Assembly: GCF_009865215.1 (NCBI RefSeq)
Contig: NZ_WWJX01001556.1
Coordinates: 1-64,000 of the forward strand
Direction of reading: 5' to 3'
Origin: Streptomyces sp. SID3343
GTDB taxonomy: Bacteria; Actinomycetota; Actinomycetes; Streptomycetales; Streptomycetaceae
DNA: 64,000 nt
Shown: piece after piece, positions 1 through 8,201 of the stretch
Position numbering within the stretch: the stretch's first letter is position 1
Layout: each line of letters opens with the position of its first letter
The notes under the pieces: generated by a model
Seen by the model: the letters and a program-made list of their open reading frames with translations, nothing else
Database searches by the model: none
What the model was told of the DNA's origin: nothing
Position numbers and translations under genes: made by a program

Positions 1-162
1 GGCCGGGTGGGGTGGGTCGGGGCGGGTCGGGCGCTTGCCGGCAGCGCAGCCGGCCCGACGCACTGCGGCCGAGCCACGGCAGGCTCGCCGTCGACCAAGC
101 TGACGCCGGTCCACCGCCGAGTCCTGGTGGCCACCGAAACAAGGAGAAGGACGAGCCTGAAC

Positions 163-1329
163 GTGTCCACTGCACCCACGGTCCTCAGTGATACCCCCGG
201 CTCCTTCGCCTGGGGCGTCTTTCACGAGCGGCACCCGAAGCTCATCCGACAGGTGCTCGACGCCCTGCCGTACGGACCGACCGAGCGGGCAGCGGTCGAC
301 GAACTCCTGTCCGAGAGCATCGGCGGCGTGCTGGAGCCGCTCAGCGAGAGCGCCCACGATCACGAACAGTGGCTGGTGTGGGGCGAGGGCTTGTTCGGAC
401 GGCCATGGGGCGAGGCGCCGTTCCTGTGGGCCGAGAGCTACTTCTACCGCAGGCTGCTCGAAGCCACCGGCTACTTCCGGCCCGGGCCCTGGCAAGGCAT
501 CGACCCGTTCGCCCCGTTCAAGAACGCCGAGTTGGCCGGCCCCGCCGTCGACGACGAACTGACGGCTCTCGACGACCTGCCTTCCCTGTCCGCCGACAAA
601 CGAGCCGAGGCGCTGCTCTCCTCAGCCCTGTGGGGCAATCGGGCAGACCTCGGTTTCCGCATCACCGCCTCGGCCGGACACACCCAAACCCCCGCCCTGC
701 TCGCGGACGACAGCCCACTCCTGTGGTCCACGCTCGCCGCAGCGACCACCGCGAGGGTCTGCGTCATCGCGGACAACGCCGGCCGGGAACTGCTGCCCGA
801 CCTCGTCCTGGTCGACCATCTCCTCACGAGCGGATCGGCCGCCGAGGTCGTCCTGTACGTCAAGCCCTCCCCCTATTACGTATCGGACGCGACCACCGCC
901 GACGTACTCGCCACCGTTGACCGCCTCCGCTCGGCCCCAGGGCAGGAGGCCGGACTGATCGGCCGACGCCTCTGGCAGGCGATGAACGGCGGCACCCTGG
1001 CGGTCCGCACCCACCCGTTCCTCTGCGCACCGCTGCCGTTCCACGACATGCCCGCCGACCTCACGGCAGAGCTCTCCCGTGCCACGCTGACGATCAGCAA
1101 GGGCGACCTCAACTACCGCCGCCTCGTCGGGGACCAACTCTGGGACCCCACAACCCCATTCGCCGACCGCGCCGCCCACTTCCCATCCCCGGTCGCCGCC
1201 CTGCGCACGTTGAAGTCGGACGTCATCGTCGGCCTCGACGCACCCGTGGTCACCGCACTGAACACCACAGACGAACCCTGGCGCACCAGCGGCAAGTACG
1301 GCCTCATCCAAACCCACACCGGAACGTAG
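163..1329 (+). CDS. ARMT1/DUF89-family protein
   Basis: Protein of about 388 residues resembling the DUF89/ARMT1 damage-control phosphatase family, whose bacterial members are often named protein-glutamate O-methyltransferase family. The N-terminal part has the family block APFLWAESYFYRRLLEATGY followed by GPWQGIDPFAPFKNAEL; later parts match the metal-phosphatase core (VCVIADNAGREL, LVLVDHLL, KGDLNYRRLVGD). The D in DNAGREL and in KGDLNYRR are the expected metal/phosphate-binding positions. The reading frame is open upstream, but GTG at 163 is preferred: a purine-rich AGGAGAAGG lies about 12 bases before it and the upstream translation is low-complexity. It is a stand-alone, chromosomal-type gene followed by 500 bases without a gene. 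The family call is good; the substrate is unknown. Confidence 0.85.
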   Translation: MSTAPTVLSDTPGSFAWGVFHERHPKLIRQVLDALPYGPTERAAVDELLSESIGGVLEPLSESAHDHEQWLVWGEGLFGRPWGEAPFLWAESYFYRRLLEATGYFRPGPWQGIDPFAPFKNAELAGPAVDDELTALDDLPSLSADKRAEALLSSALWGNRADLGFRITASAGHTQTPALLADDSPLLWSTLAAATTARVCVIADNAGRELLPDLVLVDHLLTSGSAAEVVLYVKPSPYYVSDATTADVLATVDRLRSAPGQEAGLIGRRLWQAMNGGTLAVRTHPFLCAPLPFHDMPADLTAELSRATLTISKGDLNYRRLVGDQLWDPTTPFADRAAHFPSPVAALRTLKSDVIVGLDAPVVTALNTTDEPWRTSGKYGLIQTHTGT

Positions 1330-1589
1330 TACCTCCCCAAGCCCTAGCCGACACCACAGAACCCCAACAGCAGCCACCCCCACCCCCGATCCCGAACACC
1401 AACCCACCAACCCCTCCGGCCCACCAACCAAGTCACTGCCGACCGAGTCCCCCACAAACCAGGTCGCCGACCCCGAGGTGATGCCCCGACTCACGCAGGC
1501 AGCCCCGGACAGAGGTCCAAAACTGTGAAGAAAACCGCAGCCCGCAGTGTTCGTGCCGGCCAGAAGCCCAAATCCGACCCTGACGCAAG

Positions 1590-1630
1590 TGGACCGTCAG
1601 CGGACCGAACCCTGAACCCGCGGATCAACA
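1590..1630 (-). pseudogene. tRNA-Lys 3'-half remnant
   Basis: The reverse strand of 1590-1630 matches the T-arm, variable loop and 3' anticodon stem of the tRNA-Lys at 1840-1912, but with base changes in the acceptor stem (GACGGTCC instead of GACGGCCC), in the T loop and in the anticodon loop, and with no 5' half. Duplicated tRNA 3' ends are what site-specific integration into a tRNA gene leaves behind. The flanking sequence is also duplicated, so a simple tandem duplication is possible too. Confidence 0.65.
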
Positions 1631-1749
1631 AGCTGGACACCGTTGGTAGTACCGGGGGCTGGGGCGGGTAGCGGTGCGCAGTTCCGTCCGACCGCGTCCC
1701 GCTGACACCGCCCGCAATGCGAAGCGCGAGCACCTCCGCTCACGCAAGC

Positions 1750-1774
1750 GGCCCCGGACCAGAGGTCCAGGGCC
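1750..1774. terminator. Hairpin downstream of tRNA-Lys
   Basis: Arms ggccccggacc and ggtccagggcc pair over 11 positions with one mismatch and a 3-base loop, about 65 bases beyond the tRNA 3' end. There is no T-run, which is common for GC-rich actinobacterial terminators. The duplicated copy near 1500 has lost much of the pairing. Confidence 0.5.
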
Positions 1775-1839
1775 GTGAAGAAGACCGCTGTTCGCGGTAT
1801 TCATGCTGGTCAGAAGCCTAAAGTGGGCCCTGACGCGAG

Positions 1840-1912
1840 TGGGCCGTCAGGGGATCGAACCCTGAACCCGCGGATTAAAAGTCCGCTGCTCTGCCAATTG
1901 AGCTAACGGCCC
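1840..1912 (-). tRNA. tRNA-Lys (anticodon UUU)
   Basis: The reverse strand folds as a complete cloverleaf of 73 bases: acceptor GGGCCGT/ACGGCCC, D arm GCTC/GAGC, anticodon stem GCGGA/TCCGC around loop CTTTTAA (anticodon TTT), T arm CAGGG/CCCTG with loop TTCGATC, and discriminator A. CCA is not encoded. tRNA genes are common integration targets for actinobacterial mobile elements. However, the mobile-type genes here lie on the 5' side of this tRNA, so it is not a textbook attachment site for them. Confidence 0.95.
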
Positions 1913-2371
1913 GGTTGGGCGCCGGCGGCGAACCGCGTTTTGCCCACCGGCAGCGTACCGGTAACCGATCGAACCTGCTGCGAGTATCCCCGGACACGCC
2001 GTGACCTGCGGGAACGTGGATGCGGGCATGTGAGGTCGGCACGTAGTCACGAGCATCTGAAATACGCATACCAGACATCGCGAGGTGCCCTTCTGGGCTC
2101 GCGGTCGTTGTGGCCGGAGCGCGGAAATCCGCGTCAGGGGTCCAAAATCCGCGTGAGTCGAACTCATCCGTGGGTGTCCGCGCTCACCTACGCGCTCACA
2201 TGGACCGCATCGCCGTGTCCGCAGTGGCGGCAATTTCATGACTGTCCGTGTTCGCAAATCAGCTTCACCGGAGAAGTTGGAACTCCTCGGAGGCTCATGG
2301 CCTCCGATCCATGACTCCGTCGGATGCCCTCCGGCATGGGCGAGGCGTGCCTTCTGGAAGGATGCCGTGCC
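1913..2371. promoter_or_regulatory. Intergenic region before the prepilin peptidase
   Basis: No supported gene. It must hold the tRNA promoter (minus) and the promoter of the plus-strand peptidase. Two direct copies of aaatccgcgt lie 17 bases apart near 2126 and 2143; their role is unknown. The change from chromosomal-type to element-type content falls in this stretch, but no repeat marks it. Confidence 0.4.
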
Positions 2372-2938
2372 GTGCGCATATCCCCGATACCTCTCGATGG
2401 GGACACCGTCGGCGTGCTACGCCGTGATTGGCAGGCGATCGCGGTTGCGTCCGCCATCACCGGTGCGGCCGTGGCGTGGCGGGTCGGCCTGCACGCGGTG
2501 TTGCCGGCCTTCCTCGCGTTCACGCTGCTTGCTGTTGTGCTTGTGGTGTGCGATCTACGGCTCCTGCGGCTACCGGATGCGCTGACTCTCCCGGCCTATC
2601 CGTTGCTCGTGGCGCCGTTCGCGGTTCCGCTCGACTGGTCCGCGACCGCGCGTGCGTTGACGGCGATGGCCGCGATGTTCACGGGCCACGTCCTGATCGC
2701 TCTGCTCGCTGGGGGAATCGGCCTCGGCGACGCCAAAGCGGCGGGCTTGATCGGGCTGGCGCTGGGCTGGTCGTCGTGGACCGCGCTGGCACAGGGGGAG
2801 GCTGTCGCGTACCTCTGTGCCGGCGCGTACGCGGTCGTGCTGGTGGTGAGCAGACGCGCCTCGCGCGAAAGCGTCGTGCCGTTCGGGCCCTTCTTGTTAG
2901 GCGCGACGGCACTCGTCATGATTGCCAAGGGCGTCTGA
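2372..2938 (+). CDS. A24-family prepilin peptidase
   Basis: Hydrophobic protein of about 188 residues. Both aspartate motifs of type IV prepilin peptidases are present: the first Asp in VVCDLRLLRLPD and the second in GIGLGDAK (the GxGD motif). Hydrophobic segments occupy most of the rest, as in the minimal A24 core without the N-terminal methylase domain. These membrane enzymes cut pilin-like leader peptides. GTG at 2372 is chosen because GGAAGGA lies 9 bases upstream; ATG at 2324 or 2336 is in frame but lacks a ribosome site. It is alone on the plus strand next to the long minus-strand transfer array, where no protein with a classic type IV pilin leader was seen, so its substrate is unclear. 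Confidence 0.85.
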   Translation: MRISPIPLDGDTVGVLRRDWQAIAVASAITGAAVAWRVGLHAVLPAFLAFTLLAVVLVVCDLRLLRLPDALTLPAYPLLVAPFAVPLDWSATARALTAMAAMFTGHVLIALLAGGIGLGDAKAAGLIGLALGWSSWTALAQGEAVAYLCAGAYAVVLVVSRRASRESVVPFGPFLLGATALVMIAKGV

Positions 2939-3321
2939 CCGCCGGCAGTTCGTCTGCGCCGGGTCGGCGCTTGGAGAGCCGGTCGAGGTGTGGGGCGGTC
3001 ACCCGTGCGAATGGGCACCCCGGGTTTCCGGTCGGGGCGTCCGGGGTGCGCGTTACTCCTCGTCGGTCAACCCGAAGCGCTGGAAACGGCGATCACCCGC
3101 CCGGGCGACCCACACCGCACCACTTCCGCGCGGCGGACGATGTGTCGAAACACGTGCGACGGTCGGTGTCGCAGGCAGTTCACACGGAGGGCGCTGGGCC
3201 TCGCGCCGTTGTACACGCCTTGCGAGGGGTCCGCTCTGTTGTGGTCGATCACGTTCACGCGGTACGCCGCCGGGCGGCCACGCTGGCCCTGGTGCCGGTG
3301 GCGCCTCGGGCAAGGGGTGGG
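2939..3321. other. Gene-poor stretch
   Basis: About 380 bases between convergent genes. Short open frames exist on both strands. One minus-strand frame (3067-3258) contains an HN-rich start (NVIDHNRADPSQGVYN) that faintly recalls an HNH nuclease, but it has no ribosome site and no family support. I see no gene that I can defend. Confidence 0.4.
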
Positions 3322-3932
3322 CTAAGGGGTGGGCAAGGGCACAGATGTAGCGGCGGTGGATCGCTGGCAGGCAGCGGCACCGTACGTGGCTCCGGTGGGG
3401 GTGAGGATCGTGTCGGGTACCGGCTTGATGCTCTCCACGCGTACGGACGGGTAGGGGTGGCTGTATTCCTCGGTGCCGCGGCGCAGGGCATGGGCGGTGT
3501 CGCTCAGGATCGTGGCGACCTGGTGGAGGCGGTAGTCGATGTGGGTGTGCCACTCGGCGCGTTGTTGGTTGCCGGCGGACCTGGGGAGGTCGGGGCGTTC
3601 GTCGACGTCGGCGGTGTCGTGGATGGCCGACGCGAGTTGGGCCAGGGCGCGGCTGGTGTCCGCGGCTGCGGCGGTGAGGACGGCGGTGGTGCGGCGGGAG
3701 AGGGGCGAGGCGTCGGCGGTGTCGGCGCTCGCGACGATCTCGTCGCCGAACTCGGAGGCGAGTGAGGCCAGCACGCTGTGTGCGGAAGCGAGCCTGGCGA
3801 CGGGCGCGAATGTGGAGTCGCCGCCGTGGGTGAGCCTGGTCACGGTTAGGTGGTGGCGCACCTGGTCGAGGGCTGCGGCCAGGTGCAGGTGGTCGCGCAG
3901 GTAGGAGTGGGGGTACTCCGCGGGGGGGTCAC
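3322..3932 (-). CDS. Helical protein of unknown function, start frame disturbed
   Basis: About 200 residues, rich in Ala/His/Thr helices (DHLHLAAALDQVRHHLTV, SAHSVLASLASEFGDEI). No family recognised. The natural start is GTG at 3932, 4-5 bases after a strong GGAGG and overlapping the stop of the upstream gene, but GTG is out of frame with the coding sequence by one base. The two frames meet at a run of seven C (minus strand) right after the start. One extra C would give a clean start. Either the run is variable or miscalled, or translation begins elsewhere. It is the last gene of the long minus-strand array. Unlike most accessory genes it does not end in arginines. Confidence 0.55.
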
Positions 3933-4921
3933 ATGTTCCTCCGAAAGGCGTTGTGACCGGCGGCCCTTGGTGTGGTGGATGGGGTCGGCGCCGTTGGAGT
4001 GGCGGCCGGGGCGGTCGTGCGCGAGCGGGCCGTGTCTGCGGTGGAGGGCCGGGTCGGCGCGCTGGTCTTGGGGGCGACAATGGGAGCATCGCCCGGCTTC
4101 GGGGGGCGGGCGCGCGCGTGGTCGCCGGATCGCGGATCCTCGGCCGGAGCGGGTTCGCCACAATCAGGTGTCCAGCCGAGGGTGCGCAACGTGCTGTCCA
4201 AGGTGGCGTGGTCGCGCATGCTGCGGCGGATGATGTCTGCGGGGATGTGTGTCAGGCGTCCCCAGTCCTCCAGGCCCATGCGGCGGCCGAAGGCGGAGTG
4301 GGGCGTGCCGTCGCCCAGTCTCGCGCGGTTCTCGGGTTCCTCGGTGATGGCCTGCTCGGGGTCCCAGCCTGCGGCGAGCCGCTTGCGCAAGGTGGTCGTG
4401 GTGCAGCCCGCGCGCGCGTCGACTCCCCACCGGTACAACGCCTTTGTCTCGCCGAATGCGGTGAGCGGGAGGGCGAAATGGGGTCCGTCCGGCCCCTTTT
4501 CGAGGGCTTCGGTGAACGATAGGCCGGATTGGGTGATGCGGTTGTAGAGCGTGTGGTACTTGATGCCGCTCTGCTCCGCCCAGCCGTGCAGAGTCAACGT
4601 CCGGTCGTTGTGTGTGAACTCCAATGCCGGTTTCTCGTGCTTGGCGCGGGTGATCGCGGTCTCGGGCTCCCATCCCAGGGCGAGGCGGGTTCGAAGGGCG
4701 TCGCGTTTGACCGAGCAGCGGGTGTCGGTGGCCCATTCGGCCAGCGTCTTGCTCTCCCCGAACGCGAGGATGTCGCCGCGAGACCGTGTCCAGTCGTAGC
4801 GGTCCATCCGGGTGTCCCGGGGCCATTTGGGGCGCTTTCCCTGTGTGGTCGAGGGCTCCGGTTCTCGCGTGGGAAGGCTGTCTTCGGCGGTGGTGGGGCC
4901 CAGGGGTGGGATGTCGGTCAA
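3929..4921 (-). CDS. Tandem HTH-like repeat protein
   Basis: About 330 residues. Four related units of ~40 residues are visible near residues 52-92, 107-141, 154-193 and 209-252, with the pattern AFGE.K.L..W..D.RC.....LR.RLA.GW.PE.AIT. The pattern resembles the short helix-turn-helix-like units of NUMOD-type DNA-binding modules ('tLseWar..g....tl..Rl..Gw.pe.Al'). A DNA-binding role is therefore likely but is inference. Unit 2 is more degenerate. The start is TTG at 4921, which overlaps the TGA of the upstream gene and follows GGAAGG by 5 bases. The C-terminus is disordered, Ala/Pro/Thr-rich, and ends FRRNM. Translationally coupled to the DnaB-N-like gene. Confidence 0.65.
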   Translation of the reverse strand: MTDIPPLGPTTAEDSLPTREPEPSTTQGKRPKWPRDTRMDRYDWTRSRGDILAFGESKTLAEWATDTRCSVKRDALRTRLALGWEPETAITRAKHEKPALEFTHNDRTLTLHGWAEQSGIKYHTLYNRITQSGLSFTEALEKGPDGPHFALPLTAFGETKALYRWGVDARAGCTTTTLRKRLAAGWDPEQAITEEPENRARLGDGTPHSAFGRRMGLEDWGRLTHIPADIIRRSMRDHATLDSTLRTLGWTPDCGEPAPAEDPRSGDHARARPPKPGDAPIVAPKTSAPTRPSTADTARSRTTAPAATPTAPTPSTTPRAAGHNAFRRNM

Positions 4922-6051
4922 GGTCGCCTTCCGCTGCGGGGTCCGTGAGCGGCAGTTGGGTTGGTGGGGTCGGGGCCGGTCGTGGGCCATGTGGCGACGC
5001 CGGTGCACCAGGGTGTGGCGGTGGTGGTGGGCGGCGTGTGCGTGAAGGGCGCCTTGGTCGCTGTGATGGCGTTGTGTCGGCGGGCGAGGGCGTCGTCGAG
5101 CGGGGTCAGGGCGGTGCGTGCGGCGGTGACGAGTCGGGATGTCGAAAGCGTGGGGTCGCCGGCGTGGGTGCCGACGGCGGCGGCTGCGGAGGCGGCCGTG
5201 CGCAGGACGTACGCGCGCAGGACGCGTCGGGCCCGGTAGTCGACGTCGGCGGGCATTCCCGAGGTTGCGATGTGTGCGACGAGTTCGGGGGTGAGGCCGC
5301 CGTCGCCGGCGGCGAAGGCTCCTTGGTGTTGGGCCTCCCAGGCCAGCGTCAGCGAGTCCACGGGTTCGCCTCGGAGAACCAATGCGTGCACGCAGCGGTA
5401 GAGGGTGGCGTGTGCCGTGTCGGCGAAGTCCGCGGGGGTCAACCAGCGGCTGAGGGCGCTCATCGGTGCGGGGTCGAGGATCAGCGCTCCGATCAGGGCC
5501 TGTTCGTCGTCCAGGTTGCCCGGCAGCGGTGGTTCGGGGTTCAACTCGGGCGTCGGCACGGCGGGCGTCGACGTCGCGGTGTCGTGGTCGGGTCGGCGGC
5601 GGTGGAGGTCGTCCAGGACGCGGTGGAGGTGACGGTGGTGGGTGAGGGTGTCGGCGAGGCCGTCGCGGGCGTGGTCGGCGGCGGCGACCTGGCCGAGTCG
5701 CACGGCGTGTTCGCGGACGAGGCGGTGGTCGGCGGCCTCGACGATCATCCGCGCGTATACGAGCGCGTGGCGGGGGCGGGGGCAGGCGGCCATGAGGGTG
5801 TGGGCGTACACCGGGGTGATGCCGGCCGCGTGGGCGCCCGCGTCGCGCACGAGCGCCATGGTGCGGTCCGCCATCGTCAGTCCCGGGTCCGGCGGGCGAT
5901 CGAGCAGGGCGCGGTAGAGGGCGGCGTGCGCGGGCCGATACATGTGGTGGGGTCGCAGGTGCGGGCGGACGGAGTCGATGCGGGAGGGTTCGAGCAGGAG
6001 CGCGCCCAGCAGGGCCTGTTCCGCGAGGACGAAGGGCTGCGTTCCGGTCAC
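4918..6051 (-). CDS. Protein with two DnaB-N-like domains, no helicase domain
   Basis: 377 residues. Two copies of a DnaB N-terminal-like domain are seen. The first begins EQALLGALLLEPSRIDSV and contains HMYRPAHAALYRALL; the second begins DEQALIGALILDPAPMSAL and contains FADTAHATLYRCVHAL. DnaB N-domains bind primase and helicase partners; here no RecA-like ATPase follows, so the protein may act as an adaptor or decoy in replication (inference). GTG at 6051 overlaps the upstream stop (GTGA) and follows GGGGAAG. The tail is basic and low-complexity, ending RSGRRP. Confidence 0.65.
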   Translation of the reverse strand: MTGTQPFVLAEQALLGALLLEPSRIDSVRPHLRPHHMYRPAHAALYRALLDRPPDPGLTMADRTMALVRDAGAHAAGITPVYAHTLMAACPRPRHALVYARMIVEAADHRLVREHAVRLGQVAAADHARDGLADTLTHHRHLHRVLDDLHRRRPDHDTATSTPAVPTPELNPEPPLPGNLDDEQALIGALILDPAPMSALSRWLTPADFADTAHATLYRCVHALVLRGEPVDSLTLAWEAQHQGAFAAGDGGLTPELVAHIATSGMPADVDYRARRVLRAYVLRTAASAAAAVGTHAGDPTLSTSRLVTAARTALTPLDDALARRHNAITATKAPFTHTPPTTTATPWCTGVATWPTTGPDPTNPTAAHGPRSGRRP

Positions 6052-6779
6052 CTTCCCCGTCGCGGGCCCGTGTCGCCGGCCTGCGGCGTCGGCCGGGTTG
6101 TGGCTGCGGGCGTGGGTGGCGCCTGCGCGCCGGCCGGGCTCACGGTGGTCGCCGCGCCCGTGATCGGGTGCCGGGTTGCCGGGGGTGTCGCCGGGCCGGT
6201 GGAGGCGGAGCGCATAGTCTCGGTGAGGCTCGACGCCGTCCGGGTGGCAGCAGCCAACTGGTCCGTCAGGAGGGCGAGACCGGAGAGGAAATCGGTCCCG
6301 TCGTGCTTGTGCATGCGTTCGGCCCAGTGATGGAGAACGTCGGTGATGTCGCGTAGCGCCCCGAGCATCTCGCCGCGACCGAGGACGATCTCCGCGACGA
6401 TCAGGGCGCCTTCGCGCGGGGACGACTTCACGCGCAACGCCTGGTCGAGCAGGAGGTGCGTGGCATCCCGGGCCGGGTGGTCCTCGGCGACGACGAGGTC
6501 GTCCGCGACGTCCACGCGGAACCTGCTCGCGGTGAGCATCCGGACCGCCTCGGCGACGCCGTGGCGCTCCGGGACGCGGTTTCCCAGCACGAACTCGACG
6601 TGAGTGGTGTGCTCGTCGCGCACGAAGCCGGCTCGTTCCAGGAGGTCACGGGCAAAGAGGTCGAGCCCGCAGTTTGAGACTCGGACCGTGGGCGGCAGGT
6701 CTTGCCGCGTGCTTGAGGGGTTCGGGTCGCGCCGGAACCTGAGCGGTGCTCCGTAAGCCCAGGGCGGGTCGAATTCCAT
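6048..6779 (-). CDS. AGF-module protein (accessory paralogue)
   Basis: About 243 residues with one copy of the ~65-residue module repeated through this element: ARDLLERAGFVRDEHTTHVE ... RMLTASRFRVDVADDLV. The middle (LGALRDITDVLHHWAERM) is helical; the C-terminal third is Ala/Pro/Thr-rich and ends GPRRGR. ATG at 6779 is chosen because CCGGAG lies 8 bases upstream. It overlaps the next gene by four bases (GTGA). Function unknown. Confidence 0.6.
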   Translation of the reverse strand: MEFDPPWAYGAPLRFRRDPNPSSTRQDLPPTVRVSNCGLDLFARDLLERAGFVRDEHTTHVEFVLGNRVPERHGVAEAVRMLTASRFRVDVADDLVVAEDHPARDATHLLLDQALRVKSSPREGALIVAEIVLGRGEMLGALRDITDVLHHWAERMHKHDGTDFLSGLALLTDQLAAATRTASSLTETMRSASTGPATPPATRHPITGAATTVSPAGAQAPPTPAATTRPTPQAGDTGPRRGR

Positions 6780-7008
6780 GGGGATCTCCGGTGATTGTGC
6801 GAGCAGGGTGGGTGCGGCGGGTCCGGCGTGACTGGCGTTCCTGCGTCGTGGGTCACGACGGCCTCGGCAGCCGGTGATGGTGAGCATGCGTGGGGCGCGG
6901 GCAGTGATCCCCTTTGATCAGGAATCTGGCCGAGGTCGCGTTCCTCGTGGTGCGGGCGGGAGGGTCCGGGCGGGGTGTGCGGTGTACTGCCTGGGCTGCG
7001 TTTGTTCT

Positions 7009-7940
7009 TCAGCGCACGGGGCGGGCTGGCGGTGGCGGTGGGCTGCTGGGCGGCGGTGTCGGCGCGGTCGGCGCTTTGAGGTCGACCCAGCTGGTCGTGC
7101 GTGTCGTTGCCCCTCGGGTCACCATGTGGTGCGGGCGGGGCGCAGGCGCTTCGCCCGGGTCGCGGTTGATGATGTCGGCGGCTAGGTTGAAGAGTTCCGC
7201 GGCGTAACCCAGGCGGTCGCTGTACGTGCCGTCTCCGAGGACCTGCGCGGCCCATCGGCCGAGGGCGTTGGTGAAGAGTGCGGCTTGCTGGAGGGCGGCG
7301 TTGATCTCCGCGGTGATGTCCGCCGTCTCGTCGGCGTTGAAGGAGAAGCCGAGTTGCTCGGTGAGGTCGGTGATGCGACGCTCCGCCTGACCGATGTCGT
7401 GGTCAGTCCAGGGGCGAGTGAGCAGGGAGGAATGGATGTCGACGTCGCAGCCGGCGACGCTCAGGACGCCGAGGGCAGTGCTGGCGATGCGAGCCCGCTG
7501 ATGACCGTCGGCTCCGTAGGGGGTGCGCCATACCTGGGAGTAGCTGCCGAGGGCGGCGGGTCGGAACCCGGACCGGCGCAGGACCAGTTCGACGAGATCG
7601 TCTGCGCCCACGGCGTGGGCCACGCCCAGAAGCGGGTCGTCGCGCATGACGACGGACAAGTGGTGGAAGTCGTCCGTGACGTGGAAGGACATCCTGTTCT
7701 GCGCGTACATGCGCGCGCTGATGTCCTGGCAAGCCTGGTGGACCCGGTCCGGGTTCACCAGGAACGGCTTGCCGTCCTCTCCGAGAAGTCGGCGTGCGGC
7801 AGCGCGGGCTCGTCGAGGTGGTTGATGACCCAGCCGATGTCGGGGCTGTCGGACGCGTGGACGTGGACGAGGGTCAGCGGCGCCCACGGATTGGCGTCCA
7901 GCGCTTCACCGGCGCTTCCGGTTGTGATGTCGGCGAACAC
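7009..7940 (-). pseudogene. AGF-module paralogue with internal deletion or frameshift
   Basis: A GTG at 7940 with GAGGAG just upstream opens a frame whose ~50 residues (LVHVHASDSPDIGWVINHLD, then EPALPHADF) align with the N-terminus of the paralogue at 12140-13351 (VDVLHDHTGSDGARLVDLVH, then LLHEPAL). The frame stops at 7755. Coding continues in another frame from GEDGKPFLVNPDRV, which aligns with GDDGRPFTMDRAGL about 75 residues further along in that paralogue. So the relaxase-like core is missing and the reading frame has shifted. The second part keeps a good module (LVLRRSGFRPAALGS ... VLSVAGCDVDIHSSLL) and a basic Pro-rich tail. A GTG overlaps the first stop (GTGA), so the halves may still be made as two coupled proteins. 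Confidence 0.6.
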
Positions 7941-8091
7941 GAAACTCCTCTTCGATGGTTGCGATGGCCTCGGCGCACGGTCGGCGTGCGCGCGGGACCG
8001 GGGGTTTGGCGTGGTGGTAGTTGTGGCCGTGGGCGCAGCCGATGTCGCCGGGCTGCGCGGAACCGGGCGGAGGTTTGGACGCCGGTGGCAT
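7906..8091 (-). CDS. Possible small protein
   Basis: A 61-residue frame between the methyltransferase and the split paralogue, with a His/Cys cluster (GCAHGHNYHHAKPP) and a helical acidic/basic end (EAIATIEEEFRVRRHH). It overlaps the next start by 35 bases and fills an otherwise empty 260-base gap. The ribosome site is weak, and there is no family match. Confidence 0.3.
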   Translation of the reverse strand: MPPASKPPPGSAQPGDIGCAHGHNYHHAKPPVPRARRPCAEAIATIEEEFRVRRHHNRKRR

Positions 8092-8201
8092 CGTCGAGTC
8101 GCGCTCCGGCTACGTGTCCAAAGCACGGTCACGGCAGTGCCGGCGCGCGACGCCGCATGGCGGTATTCCGTTCGTCCACAGGCTGTGGATGGAGGCGGGC
8201 A

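Larger units (their letters stand above)
1330..1839. other. Intergenic region with imperfect tandem duplication
   Basis: No credible gene. About 1493-1630 and 1741-1880 are two diverged copies of one block, offset by roughly 250 bases. The right copy runs into the intact tRNA-Lys; the left one contains only a damaged 3' half. The block also carries the sequence downstream of the tRNA, including a hairpin at 1750-1774. Confidence 0.7.

Noticed and set aside
1840-1912. tRNA-Lys as the attachment site of this element
   Set aside because: The element-type genes lie on the 5' side of the tRNA and no copy of the tRNA 3' end was found elsewhere in the window.
3067-3258. Minus-strand frame with an HNH-like HNRADPSQGVYN segment
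   Set aside because: No ribosome site and no second half of an HNH motif; chance open frame in GC-rich DNA is likely.
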